64,000 bases of DNA from Sphingobacterium humi (lineage in GTDB: Bacteria; Bacteroidota; Bacteroidia; Sphingobacteriales; Sphingobacteriaceae), in assembly GCF_009768885.1 (NCBI RefSeq), contig NZ_WSQA01000002.1, forward strand, positions 124,001 through 188,000. Direction: 5' to 3'. Every line of letters starts with the position of its first letter. The first letter of the stretch is position 1. The position numbers and the translations under genes were made by a program. Under the pieces are notes generated by a model. It worked only from the letters and a program-made list of their open reading frames with translations. It was not told where the DNA came from and made no database searches. Positions 26,384 through 35,410 of this stretch are shown piece after piece.

Positions 26384-27511
26384 TTATAACAGATTAATAT
26401 ACAGTTGTACTTTCGCTATAACATTTCTACGATCTAGACGATTAAAAATTGCATGAAATCCAATCCATAAAAAAACATCTAAAACTAAAACTATATTATT
26501 ACTAATATACTCAACCATTACTATATTAAAAATACTAAAAAATAGGGATAGACCAATGATTGCAATCATGGCAGTCCGATGCGTCATTCCTGCCTTAAGA
26601 AACTTATGATGTAAATGATTACGATCTGGCTTAAAAATAGGTTGGCCTTGTCTCCAGCGTACATACATTACACGAGCAACATCAAATACTGGAATGATTA
26701 ACGTGGAGAATGCAACAACAATAGCCCCTTCTGAAAATGGTTTTATGTATTCATTATTCATGGCAAAGCTAATGGCTAAGAAAGCGATGGAAAAACCTAA
26801 GGTCATACTTCCAGTATCTCCCATAAAGATTTGACGTCTTCTTTTTTTGGTGCCAAATACATTATAATAAAAGAATGGAATTAAAACGCCTAACGTAATA
26901 AATGCAAATAAGGCATGAACCCATGCGCCATAAAACATAAATAAGCTTCCTAAAACCAAACAACTAACACCAATCAATCCCGAACAGAGCCCATCCAGAC
27001 CATCGATGAGATTTACAGCATTAATAATTAATACAATAACAAAAATGGTTAATGGCATCCCAATCCAAGGGGATAATTTTATGATAAAACCTAATCCGTA
27101 CAGATCATTAATCCATAATCCAGATAAAGGCAATAAGGAAGCCACCAACACTTGGGTTAAAAACTTCCATTTATAATCAACACCAATAAGATCATCTCCT
27201 ATACCCACAATGGAAAGAATGACCAGCCCACAAATGAGCATCATAAAATGCGATAAAAAAGCCCAGGACTGTACTTCAAATGGCGCAAAAGAAGTCTTAA
27301 ATACCAAAACCATCGTAATAACCATCAAAATACATTGAATAGGCGCAAATGCGACCCCTCCTAACCTAGGAATAATCCTTTGGTGAAGTTTTCGCGCATC
27401 AATAGGGTCAAATAACCGTTTCTTATAGGTAACTAATAAGATAAACGGTATAAATGCCGTATTCATTAATATGGCGAAGATAAATGGTATAACGATTACA
27501 AGTAATTCCAA
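26384..27511 (-). CDS. MraY/WecA-like undecaprenyl-phosphate sugar-1-phosphate transferase
   Basis: 375 residues, about eleven membrane helices. DARKLHQRIIPRLGG after the first helix, NAVNLIDGLDGL with the catalytic acidic residues, and MGDTGSM are the family signatures; a cytoplasmic loop has DRNHLHHKFLKAG. The WecA group starts glycan synthesis by moving GlcNAc-1-phosphate (or a related sugar) from UDP to undecaprenyl phosphate. It is the first gene of the exopolysaccharide operon, which fits an initiating enzyme. Confidence 0.92.
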   Translation of the reverse strand: MELLVIVIPFIFAILMNTAFIPFILLVTYKKRLFDPIDARKLHQRIIPRLGGVAFAPIQCILMVITMVLVFKTSFAPFEVQSWAFLSHFMMLICGLVILSIVGIGDDLIGVDYKWKFLTQVLVASLLPLSGLWINDLYGLGFIIKLSPWIGMPLTIFVIVLIINAVNLIDGLDGLCSGLIGVSCLVLGSLFMFYGAWVHALFAFITLGVLIPFFYYNVFGTKKRRRQIFMGDTGSMTLGFSIAFLAISFAMNNEYIKPFSEGAIVVAFSTLIIPVFDVARVMYVRWRQGQPIFKPDRNHLHHKFLKAGMTHRTAMIAIIGLSLFFSIFNIVMVEYISNNIVLVLDVFLWIGFHAIFNRLDRRNVIAKVQLYINLL

Positions 27512-27861
27512 AATTTAAAGTATCTGTAAAACAAATAGCACTATTAAAATTCGATAAATGAGAGGTAGAAATGTCCTTCACATATATTCACGTAACAAAA
27601 TTACAGTTTCGAAAAGGCATTAACTGACAAAGCGTTTGTTCAAATCTTTATTTGTAGCAAACAACCGACAGATTGTCGCGAAACAAAAATTAACAACACT
27701 TCAAAGAATAGTTAGCTCTCAATTTTTTGTTAATTTATAAAAAATATCTCTAACAACAATACAGAAACCATTAGTTACAATTTGAAACTAACTTTAAAAA
27801 CAAGGAAAGTAAAATTCTAATGGGGAATTATTATCGAAAAACAGGCAATGAATATTAAGAT
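27512..27861. other. Intergenic region before the exopolysaccharide operon
   Basis: No coding frame is supported in these 350 bp. It holds a candidate promoter (27596-27631) and a small inverted repeat CGACA-gat-TGTCG (27666-27678) just upstream of it, a possible operator. Several short TTTG/CAAA runs occur nearby. Confidence 0.5.
27596..27631 (-). promoter_or_regulatory. Candidate promoter of the exopolysaccharide operon
   Basis: On the minus strand TAATTTTG (27596-27603) fits the TAnnTTTG -7 box, with CTTTG (27628-27632 region) upstream as a possible -33. The spacing of 24 bp is longer than the usual 19-21. It would give a leader of about 80 nt before the WecA-like ATG at 27511. Confidence 0.35.
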
Positions 27862-28215
27862 TTATTTGGCAATAAACACGACTCCACTCATTATTAATAG
27901 AATTCCGATGGCTTTATTTAACGTTATGGACTCTTCTAAGAAAAAATAACCCAATAATAAAGAAGCAATATAACCTAGACTCACTAAAGGGTAAGCTCGA
28001 CTAAGCTCCATTTTTGATAAGGCATCTAACCAGAACAATAAACTCAATCCATAACAAATTAATCCTCCCCAAAAATAGGGAACCATTAATAATGATTTAT
28101 ATTTAGGGATGATGCCGACAATCGAGTTCATGTCTTTTGACGACAATTTTAAGAACAATTGAGCTACTGCCCCTAAAGAAACACTAAGTAATATAGTTAT
28201 GTAGTATGATTTCAT
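27862..28215 (-). CDS. EamA/SMR-type small membrane transporter (4 helices)
   Basis: 117 residues with four membrane helices and the EamA/SMR ending SLGYIASLLLGYFFLEESIT and LNKAIGILLIMSGVVFIA. Half-size proteins of this type include ArnE/ArnF, which flip undecaprenyl-phosphate aminoarabinose. Here the gene overlaps the HAD phosphatase gene by 4 bp and is the last of a four-gene set with a phosphoribosyl-polyprenol synthase, so a lipid-linked pentose flippase is my inference. A drug/metabolite exporter is the alternative. Confidence 0.85.
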   Translation of the reverse strand: MKSYYITILLSVSLGAVAQLFLKLSSKDMNSIVGIIPKYKSLLMVPYFWGGLICYGLSLLFWLDALSKMELSRAYPLVSLGYIASLLLGYFFLEESITLNKAIGILLIMSGVVFIAK

Positions 28216-28805
28216 TTAAAATAATTGAAAAATCCACGATCAGCATACGCTAACATTTGTTTATCACCGGAGCTATCTCCAAAAGCTGTAATAGCATAAG
28301 AATCTCTAGCTGTTAATTTTTTATTTATTCTATTGACCTTTTCTTCGCCATGGCAATTTGCAGAAGCAAATTTTCCGGTAAGCAATCCATTTTCATCAAT
28401 CTCGACTTCTGTGGCCAACACAAAATCAATTCCCAACTTCTCCGCAAACAATTTCACCCAAGGAAACATACTGGCAGAAACAATGCCTTTCTGCGCCTTT
28501 GAATCCTTGATATAATCAATAGCCTTTGTCCTTATAATTTTAGGAAAGCGATCCTCCGTATATGCTTTGCATAATGCATTGAATGCTGCATGATGCATCC
28601 CTTTAAAAAAATAACTGAAGATCATCTCTTTGGTTTTTTGATTCGAGTACAAGTTTAATTTCATCAAAACTAAAAAAGGAGCATATCTCAGAAAGCCAAT
28701 ATAACATTTAAAAAAACCCTCGTTAAATTTGATAATATCAACAAACGTGTCCTTATCAGTTAATGTACCATCAAAATCAAATAGTTCAAGATTGATTTTA
28801 TCCAT
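28212..28805 (-). CDS. HAD-IB family phosphatase
   Basis: 197 residues. Motif I LFDFDGTLTD (Asp10 nucleophile, Asp12), motif II VSAS (109-112) and motif III/IV AFGDSSGDKQML (Asp177, Asp181) give a SerB-like HAD-IB phosphatase. It overlaps the phosphoribosyltransferase gene by 8 bp. The natural suggestion is removal of the 5-phosphate from polyprenyl-phospho-ribose-5-phosphate made by its neighbour. Phosphoserine phosphatase is less likely given the context. Confidence 0.88.
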   Translation of the reverse strand: MDKINLELFDFDGTLTDKDTFVDIIKFNEGFFKCYIGFLRYAPFLVLMKLNLYSNQKTKEMIFSYFFKGMHHAAFNALCKAYTEDRFPKIIRTKAIDYIKDSKAQKGIVSASMFPWVKLFAEKLGIDFVLATEVEIDENGLLTGKFASANCHGEEKVNRINKKLTARDSYAITAFGDSSGDKQMLAYADRGFFNYFK

Positions 28806-29682
28806 TTAAATAAATTATCAAATAAAAGGATGCTATCCATAAGGCAAGACATCCCTGTATAAACCGATCCTTTAACAATATTTCAGTCGGACTTCCCGTA
28901 TTTTGATCTACAATAGCTAATTGTAAGTATCGCACAATCCCTCCTAAAACAAAAACTGTTGTAATATACATATATGGAGACTTAAAACGAACAATTACTT
29001 CTGGCGACACGGTATACATAATGTAGCAAACTATCGTTATTCCGCCTAACAAACATAGCACCTGATTAATAAAGTCTAAATTATAACGATTAGTATTTTT
29101 TCTCAGTGTGATACCATGGTTATTTTTTAAGATTAAATCGTCCCTACGTTTAGCAAATCCAATAAAAAGCGTTAATAAAAAGGTCATAATCACGATCCAA
29201 TGGGTTAACGGAATGTCGGCCGTCATCCCGCCGATGATCAATCGGAGCACAAAACCAATGGCTATAAACATGACATCTATGATAGCAACCCTTTTCAACC
29301 AAAAACAATATAAAATGTTCATGATCAAATAAATGCCCAATATCAATAATTGTTGCACTTTATTAGTTGATGGATAAAACCATATCAAAGAAAAAGAAAT
29401 GAGGATCAGTAGCATAGAAATTAGTATTGCCACAGGAATGGAGATCCTGCCCGAAGCAATTGGTCTTTTCGATTTCTTAGGGTGCAACCTATCTTCTTTT
29501 ACATCGACTACATCGTTAATACCATAAATTGCACTAGCCATGAAGCTAAAAGCTGCAAAAGTAACCAGGCAGTTTAAAATTAGATTAGGATCCTGAATTT
29601 GACCAGCAAAAAATAATGGAAGAAAGATAAATAGGTTCTTCGACCATTGTTTGGGTCTTAATAATTTGAGAATTTCTCCCAT
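28798..29682 (-). CDS. UbiA-family polyprenyl-phosphate phosphoribosyltransferase
   Basis: 294 residues, about eight to nine membrane helices. LLRPKQWSKNLFIFLPLFF at the start and INDVVDVKEDRLHPKKSKRP with IASGRIS are hallmarks of the decaprenyl-phosphate phosphoribosyltransferase branch (Rv3806c-like) of the UbiA family, which uses PRPP. The NDxxDxxxD motif (56-64) binds the diphosphate with Mg. The product would be a lipid-linked ribose phosphate. It overlaps the upstream membrane protein gene by 25 bp. Some homologs are annotated only as prenyltransferases. Confidence 0.88.
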   Translation of the reverse strand: MGEILKLLRPKQWSKNLFIFLPLFFAGQIQDPNLILNCLVTFAAFSFMASAIYGINDVVDVKEDRLHPKKSKRPIASGRISIPVAILISMLLILISFSLIWFYPSTNKVQQLLILGIYLIMNILYCFWLKRVAIIDVMFIAIGFVLRLIIGGMTADIPLTHWIVIMTFLLTLFIGFAKRRDDLILKNNHGITLRKNTNRYNLDFINQVLCLLGGITIVCYIMYTVSPEVIVRFKSPYMYITTVFVLGGIVRYLQLAIVDQNTGSPTEILLKDRFIQGCLALWIASFYLIIYLNG

Positions 29683-30962
29683 ACACTAAATATTTTTTGT
29701 AAAAGTCTTCCCGCAATAGAATTATCAAAAGCAGTATACGTCTGAAACCCAAAGTTTGAATAGGTTAAAAAGAAAAAAACAATTAAGATAAAAACAACTG
29801 GATTATACATCCATTTCATCCTCGGGTGATCATAAAAATTTGCAATCCATTTTGCGAAAGGATTCAGCATGTTAAGGGGTGATTTCAATGCAACGAAATA
29901 CGTGCTGAAAAAATAAAAAACAAATAAACTACTGATATTTAAATAAGTAAATAATCGTGCAAAATCGCATGATAAAACCGTAAATAAAGGCAACATACAA
30001 ACAAATATGGTCAACCAAATGCAGACAAAAGCAGTAAACTGAGTTTTAGCAGAGGCTTCCATTGCACGGAATTTAACCGTAGAATATACATAGAGCATCA
30101 CAAATAAAACCGGTAATATATAGCTGAAGGCTGGGACACCTAAACTATCTCGTCTTATAAAATTAATATCCAGATGCAGCCCTACAGCATGATTAAGCGA
30201 CCAGGTCAATCCTTTTAAGGATACATAATCATACATTGAAGCATTGGGTCCGAACTCATTCTGAAAAAAAGAACCCCAGGAGTTCCAAATTTGACTGGCA
30301 ACCAATTCATTACCCTTCTGCGTAAAATTCAAGATGACAGCTAGGAAAATTGGAAAAAGAACCCCTATTTTTCGCAATATACGCCAAGAAAAAGTTGACT
30401 CCTTCGCTAATAGGAACAGTAAAACCTGTATACCTACTGCATAAAACAAAAATGCCTCATGAATAAACAGGCCTAAGATTAAAAGAAACTGCCAGATTAT
30501 TAGAAAACTGATTTTCTCCTGGTCAAGGTATTTCTTTAAATAGGAAAGTGAGTAAAATACAAGGACTAATTGGATTGGGTCTTTCCTAAATCCAGAAAAA
30601 TAAGGTTGATAATAGAATAAAGTGACACTTATTAAAGGGAAAACAATGTAGTAATAGGGTATTCCAATTTGTTTAAAAACGAAAAGAACTAAGGCAGAAA
30701 TCCAAAATATAAAAAGTATGGAAACAACTTTTAAAACTAAAACCGGATTTGCACCAAAAAACAAATATCCCTTATAGAGTAACTCTCCTAAAATTCCTCT
30801 TCGAACGAAGCCTCCTTGAAAATTTATAAGCCATTCCCCCAAGGCATCAGTTTTTTCCAAATTATTTAAGAGGCCTCTAAAAAAAACGGCAAGCCCAAGA
30901 AGAAAAAAGAAAAATAAAGCTGTAAAAAACAGAAATTTTAAAACTCTATTTGAAAAAAGCAT
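29658..30962 (-). CDS. Polytopic membrane protein, possible GT-C glycosyltransferase
   Basis: 434 residues with about ten membrane helices. The first loop after helix 1 contains NNLEKTDALGEWLINFQGG followed by FVRRGILGELLY; acidic residues there (Glu, Asp) are where GT-C transferases keep their catalytic residue. I do not recognise a named family. It heads the four-gene set with the UbiA-type enzyme, phosphatase and flippase-like protein, so use of a lipid-linked pentose as donor in the periplasm is an inference from context. It could instead be a polymerase. Confidence 0.7.
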   Translation of the reverse strand: MLFSNRVLKFLFFTALFFFFLLGLAVFFRGLLNNLEKTDALGEWLINFQGGFVRRGILGELLYKGYLFFGANPVLVLKVVSILFIFWISALVLFVFKQIGIPYYYIVFPLISVTLFYYQPYFSGFRKDPIQLVLVFYSLSYLKKYLDQEKISFLIIWQFLLILGLFIHEAFLFYAVGIQVLLFLLAKESTFSWRILRKIGVLFPIFLAVILNFTQKGNELVASQIWNSWGSFFQNEFGPNASMYDYVSLKGLTWSLNHAVGLHLDINFIRRDSLGVPAFSYILPVLFVMLYVYSTVKFRAMEASAKTQFTAFVCIWLTIFVCMLPLFTVLSCDFARLFTYLNISSLFVFYFFSTYFVALKSPLNMLNPFAKWIANFYDHPRMKWMYNPVVFILIVFFFLTYSNFGFQTYTAFDNSIAGRLLQKIFSVWEKFSNY

Positions 30963-31107
30963 AATAAGTTAATAATGTTTGGCCTACAGAAGGAGCAAAA
31001 TAGGGTTCGCATCCTCGGTAAGAACTGCAAATATTATAAACTTTTAAGATGTTTTATTTTCTACAAATAGAAATAATAAACCGATTGCGGTTTTTGTAGC
31101 AATTCAT

Positions 31108-32769
31108 CTACTTACTCTTATACAAATGGCTCAACAGCGCAAAGCAAATCACAAAACTAGCAACAAAGCCAAACCATGACAACACCGGGATTCCCCAGAT
31201 CAAATACCCTACCCTACCATTCGCCAGAATGCTTGCCCCCACCCCAAATGTCATCGCCAGAATAGAAAGCAAGAATTTATTTCCCATGCGATGCAGAATC
31301 AGCTGCAGATTATCGAAATCCTGCATTTTATGATTCAGCGTCACTTTATCGTTTTTCACCTTATCCAGCAATTCCAGAAGGTCTTCAGGCACTTCCGTCA
31401 GCACATCCTTAGCAAACTTCGCCTTCTCTTTCAATTGGGCAATCAAGTATTCTGCCGACAGCTTCTCCTGGGCGATTTTCTTCGCGAAGGGCTCAATACT
31501 CTCCGGCACATTTAACTCTGCATCCAATTGCCTGCCCGTACCTTCCAGAATCGACACCCCCCGCAGAAGGATATACACGAAGTCAGGTAGGAGGATATGA
31601 TTACTTTGCAGCACGATATTCAACTTTTTGAGCATCACCGAGATATCGATATCGTCCAAGGCATTCTGCTTTATCATCTCAAAAATCTCGTAGGCATCCC
31701 GCTCCAGCCGACGCTCATCTTCAATGTGATGCACCACGGCCAGCTTCTTAATATCCTTAATCAGACCTTTTGCGTCATTTGCCAAAAAATCAAGCACCAT
31801 GGCTTCGATAATCCGGCGATCTTCCGGAATCATAAAGCCCATAGCTCCAAAATCCAGAAACACAATCTGCCCGCGCCTATTGACCAGTACATTGCCCGGA
31901 TGCGGATCCGCATGAAAGAAACCATGCATCAGCACCTGCTCCAGATAGAGGTCAAGCACATTCTGAAGGACCGATTTTGTATATAAGCCATAGGTTTGAA
32001 AGCCTTCCAAGTCATTCACCTTGATGCCATCAATAAACTCCAGACACAGCAACCTATCGGTACTGTACTTGCGGTGCACCTTCGGCACATACACATCCTT
32101 ATTGCCGGCGAAGTTGCGACGAAAGCGTTCGATATTATTTAATTCATTGGTAAAGGAAAGCTCGTTGAGGAGTGAACTTTCAAAGGAAAGCACAATTTGG
32201 TAGAGGTTCATTTTATAAACCACCTCATATTTCCGTTGCAGCAACTGCACCAAATCCTTTATAAAGTCCAGGTCGGCATGGATAATTTCATCAATACCCT
32301 CCCGTTTCACCTTTAACACAACCTCCTGCCCAGTCTTTAAGGTTGCCCGGTATACTTGGGCAATGGAGGCCGAAGCAATTGGAATGGGATCGATGGAAAT
32401 AAAATCATCATCCGCATTGATTTCCAATTCCTCCTGCAAAACCGCACGGATATCAATATCGGAAGTCAGCACATCATCTTGCAGCTTAATCAACTCCTCC
32501 TGCATATCCTTGGGAATAATATCAGGACGGTTGCTTAACAGCTGCCCGAGTTTAATAAACGTCGGCCCTAACTCTTCAATAGCTAAACGAATGCGCGCAT
32601 TGAAATCATCCTCAAAAATGCGCTTGGCATGGTTGTTCCAAAACAGAAAGCTATCGGGAAGAATCCGATCCAAGTTGGAACGGGAAATAATTTCATCAAA
32701 TCCATGTTTAGATAAAATCTTCAGGATCTGTCCTACGCGCTTTATCTTTTGAAACCCATTAAATTGCAT
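31108..32769 (-). CDS. UbiB/AarF (ABC1) family protein kinase-like protein
   Basis: 553 residues. The amino part has the family KxGQ motif (FIKLGQLLSNRPDIIP), the alanine-rich loop ASASIAQVYRA in place of a glycine loop, HADPHPGNVL (catalytic region) and FLDFGAMGF (DFG-like). Two membrane helices close the protein. UbiB proteins are ATPases tied to isoprenoid quinone synthesis and lipid handling; in this menaquinone-type phylum the exact role is unclear. It stands alone with a 60-bp gap to the next gene. Confidence 0.92.
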   Translation of the reverse strand: MQFNGFQKIKRVGQILKILSKHGFDEIISRSNLDRILPDSFLFWNNHAKRIFEDDFNARIRLAIEELGPTFIKLGQLLSNRPDIIPKDMQEELIKLQDDVLTSDIDIRAVLQEELEINADDDFISIDPIPIASASIAQVYRATLKTGQEVVLKVKREGIDEIIHADLDFIKDLVQLLQRKYEVVYKMNLYQIVLSFESSLLNELSFTNELNNIERFRRNFAGNKDVYVPKVHRKYSTDRLLCLEFIDGIKVNDLEGFQTYGLYTKSVLQNVLDLYLEQVLMHGFFHADPHPGNVLVNRRGQIVFLDFGAMGFMIPEDRRIIEAMVLDFLANDAKGLIKDIKKLAVVHHIEDERRLERDAYEIFEMIKQNALDDIDISVMLKKLNIVLQSNHILLPDFVYILLRGVSILEGTGRQLDAELNVPESIEPFAKKIAQEKLSAEYLIAQLKEKAKFAKDVLTEVPEDLLELLDKVKNDKVTLNHKMQDFDNLQLILHRMGNKFLLSILAMTFGVGASILANGRVGYLIWGIPVLSWFGFVASFVICFALLSHLYKSK

Positions 32770-32829
32770 GCCTTTTTTTTATCAAAATACGAAATATCTA
32801 AACAGATAACAATTCATCCGAAAAGATGT

Positions 32830-33498
32830 TTAATTGTTGTCAGTCCTTGTTAAATCCGTAATCAATAAAGGATTCGTTTCTTTCACTTTCGCTATAAAAG
32901 CAGCCACATAATCAGTCGATGCATTAGCCAACAGATCATCCAGCTCCTTCTGGGTCACGCCATACAATTGAATAAAAGAAACCTCACCATGAGCCGTCTG
33001 TATCCGACCTAATTCCGGGTCCAAGGCTGTCACAAAGCCTACAATAGCCGTATCGGTATTCAAGCGAACAGGACCTTTGGCCGGAATAAACTGATTCTCC
33101 TCAAACCAGCGACCACTTTGGTACACGTACCTCGCCAGGTTATTGAACACATGAACCAGCCAAAAAGGGTCACCTTCATCTTCAGCAAAAGGCAGAAGCC
33201 GACAGGTAAATTCAAATCCCCATTTACTAAATTCTTCGTTGGCCTTTTCCGGAGCATAATAAAGCTCGCTCATGCCATAGGAAATCAAATGCAAGTGAGG
33301 CGGCTCGCCAGCATGATCATAAATGCTGATGCCATCAATGGGGTCTTGTCCTCCGGCAGCGTAATGTAAGCCATTGGCCGGGCCATAATGGCGGGGCTCC
33401 AATTGGCCATAAACTTCGTTTAAGGCTTCATCGATGGCCATCCATCCGACAGCATCCTCTTCTTGGTATTTCGCTTTATAGGCTTCAGTTTTATCCAT
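32830..33498 (-). CDS. Suppressor of fused (SUFU) domain protein
   Basis: 222 residues. HYGPANGLHYAAGGQDPIDG, ISIYDHAGEPPHLHLISYGM, SELYYAPEKANEEFSKWGFE and FTCRLLPF match the bacterial SUFU-like fold, named for the animal Hedgehog regulator. Bacterial members are soluble and their function is mostly unknown; several are suspected immunity proteins against polymorphic toxins, but no toxin gene is beside this one. Divergent from the HEAT-repeat gene, 144 bp apart. Confidence 0.85.
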   Translation of the reverse strand: MDKTEAYKAKYQEEDAVGWMAIDEALNEVYGQLEPRHYGPANGLHYAAGGQDPIDGISIYDHAGEPPHLHLISYGMSELYYAPEKANEEFSKWGFEFTCRLLPFAEDEGDPFWLVHVFNNLARYVYQSGRWFEENQFIPAKGPVRLNTDTAIVGFVTALDPELGRIQTAHGEVSFIQLYGVTQKELDDLLANASTDYVAAFIAKVKETNPLLITDLTRTDNN

Positions 33499-33642
33499 AT
33501 ACTAAATTTTAATGACACATAATTACCTATTAAACGTATAGAAACGCATAAAGTTGTAATACCACTAAATTTCAAAATATATGCCTACATTGCTTTAGGA
33601 ATTTACACTGCTATTGCTACCTACATAAAACAAATAGAACCA

Positions 33643-34266
33643 ATGACCATATTATCAAAATTAGCTGGTGCTCAAGGCTTGAAAGATGAAAGCGCCAATA
33701 TCCTGTTAGCCCAAGAAATAGTGGACCAGCAAAATGAAGCTGCAGTTGCCGAATTAATGGCCCATCTTCAAGATAAAAAAGTCCAAAACGATTGTATCAA
33801 AACCCTGTATGAAATTGCAGGCCGCCAACCGGAAATGGTTAAACCCTATTTCAATGACTTTTTACAAGCCTTAAAAAGCAAAAACAATCGCATTCAATGG
33901 GGAGCCATGACCGCCATCTACGAGCTATCCAAGGTAGCCCCCTCAGAAATCTTACTTCACCTGGATGAATTAGAACAAGCCGCCCAATCCGGATCGGTCA
34001 TCACCCGAGACAACTTCCTAAAATCACTTGCCCAACTGATGCGGCATACCGCCTATCAAGAGCCAGCCTGGAAAAAGCTAATTAAACAACTGCAGGAAGC
34101 CCCCGACAACCAATTCGCCATGTATGCTGAAGAAACAGCAGCAACCTTACCTAAGGAATATGCGCCCCCTTTTACCGCATTACTCGAAAAACGCATCGTC
34201 GATTTACCCAAAGAAAGTCAACAAAAAAGAATTCAAAAAATCCTCAAAAAACTAGCAAAGGGATAA
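33643..34266 (+). CDS. HEAT-repeat-like protein
   Basis: 207 residues, all helical. Repeated helix pairs such as AVAELMAHLQDKKVQNDCIK, TLYEIAGRQPEMVKPYFNDF and WGAMTAIYELSKVAPSEILL have the HEAT/ARM pattern (conserved Pro, Asp and hydrophobic positions). No enzyme motif or signal is present, so it is probably a cytoplasmic binding scaffold. The partner is unknown. Confidence 0.75.
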   Translation: MTILSKLAGAQGLKDESANILLAQEIVDQQNEAAVAELMAHLQDKKVQNDCIKTLYEIAGRQPEMVKPYFNDFLQALKSKNNRIQWGAMTAIYELSKVAPSEILLHLDELEQAAQSGSVITRDNFLKSLAQLMRHTAYQEPAWKKLIKQLQEAPDNQFAMYAEETAATLPKEYAPPFTALLEKRIVDLPKESQQKRIQKILKKLAKG

Positions 34267-34712
34267 ATTATCTCTTTTAATTATTTTCATTTTTAATTGT
34301 ATTCATATTGTTATAATAGAATTGCAATACCAATCGTCGTTCCTAACAAACCGCTTTCCCTTATAAATGAAGCTTTTACAGCAATAACCTCAAGTAAACC
34401 AAAATCGTCAAAACTAAAAAACAAAAATAATTATTAGTAATTAGTTAATTTTTATCATATCTTAACAATCTGAATTAAAATTTTAAATAATCTACCTAGT
34501 AGTATTATAAAAACAATCTATATAAAACCATTGTTCTTACAAATACTACAGTATCACAACGAAGATTATAAGTATTTTAATTCCTTTCGTTCTTTGTTTA
34601 TAAACAGTATAAATTTCTTTTTCCGGCATTTCTTACCATATATCAATGGATTATAGTTTTATAAAGGGAATATTTGCATATATATTTAAGACACACACTA
34701 AAAATGCAGATT
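34267..34712. other. Intergenic region, AT-rich, no gene seen
   Basis: This gap of 446 bp precedes the YceI gene. No credible open frame or terminator stem is visible. AATATTTG at 34669-34676 is a one-mismatch match to the TAnnTTTG -7 box, 37 bp before the YceI start. Confidence 0.45.
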
Positions 34713-35303
34713 ATGAAAACAATGTTAAGTTTAGTTACTTCCCTCGTATTACTTGGAAACATGGCCTTTGCGCAAGTAAAATGGACCGTTGACCCGGCAC
34801 ATAGCAATGTGCGATTTGAAGTTAATCATTTAGGAATATCTGTTATCGACGGTGAATTCAGCAAGCTCGCTGGAGCCGTAGAATCTAAAGATTCTACCCA
34901 ATTCAACCAGGCGAAAATCAGCTTTGAAATCGATGTCAACAGTATCAATACCCGCATTGCAGCCCGCGATAAGCACTTAAAGAACGATGATTTCTTCAAT
35001 GCAGAGCAATTCCCAAAAATAACATTGACCGATGCGGTGTTAACAGCAACAAAAAAAGGAGAATTTACGTTAAAAGGAAATTTAACCATCCGCGACATCA
35101 CTAAACCCGTTGTTTTTAAAGTAAAACAAAACAATGGTGTGATCACCGATCCTTGGGGTAAGAAACGTGCCGGCTTCACCGCCAGCACCAGCATCAACCG
35201 CATGGATTATAATATAAAATACAATGATAAGCTTCCCAATGGCGTAGAAGCCGTTGCTTCCGAAGTTAAAATCATTGTAAATACTGAATTAGTAAAGAAC
35301 TAA
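34713..35303 (+). CDS. YceI family periplasmic protein
   Basis: From the ATG at 34713 the protein has 196 residues and starts MKTMLSLVTSLVLLGNMAFA, a clean Sec signal peptide. WTVDPAHSNVRFEVNHLGIS, DVNSINTRIAARDKHLKNDD, FFNAEQFPKITL and FTLKGNLTIRDITKPV are YceI lipocalin-like landmarks. YceI proteins bind isoprenoid-type lipids and are often induced by stress. A start 13 codons earlier would spoil the signal peptide. Confidence 0.92.
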   Translation: MKTMLSLVTSLVLLGNMAFAQVKWTVDPAHSNVRFEVNHLGISVIDGEFSKLAGAVESKDSTQFNQAKISFEIDVNSINTRIAARDKHLKNDDFFNAEQFPKITLTDAVLTATKKGEFTLKGNLTIRDITKPVVFKVKQNNGVITDPWGKKRAGFTASTSINRMDYNIKYNDKLPNGVEAVASEVKIIVNTELVKN

Positions 35304-35377
35304 GTGCATTATAATAAATGTCTGCAACTTCACACGCAGACGAACATTTCACACACTAATTTCATTCTATGAAAATT

Positions 35378-35406
35378 AGAGGCTACCCCCACTCGGTAGC
35401 CTCTTC
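35378..35406. terminator. Bidirectional terminator between yceI-like and aminotransferase genes
   Basis: AGAGGCTACC and GGTAGCCTCT form a perfect 10-bp stem around a 7-nt loop (CCCACTC-type), followed by TTCTT on the plus strand and preceded by an A-rich stretch for the minus strand. It stands between two convergent genes. Confidence 0.75.
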
Positions 35407-35410
35407 TTAT

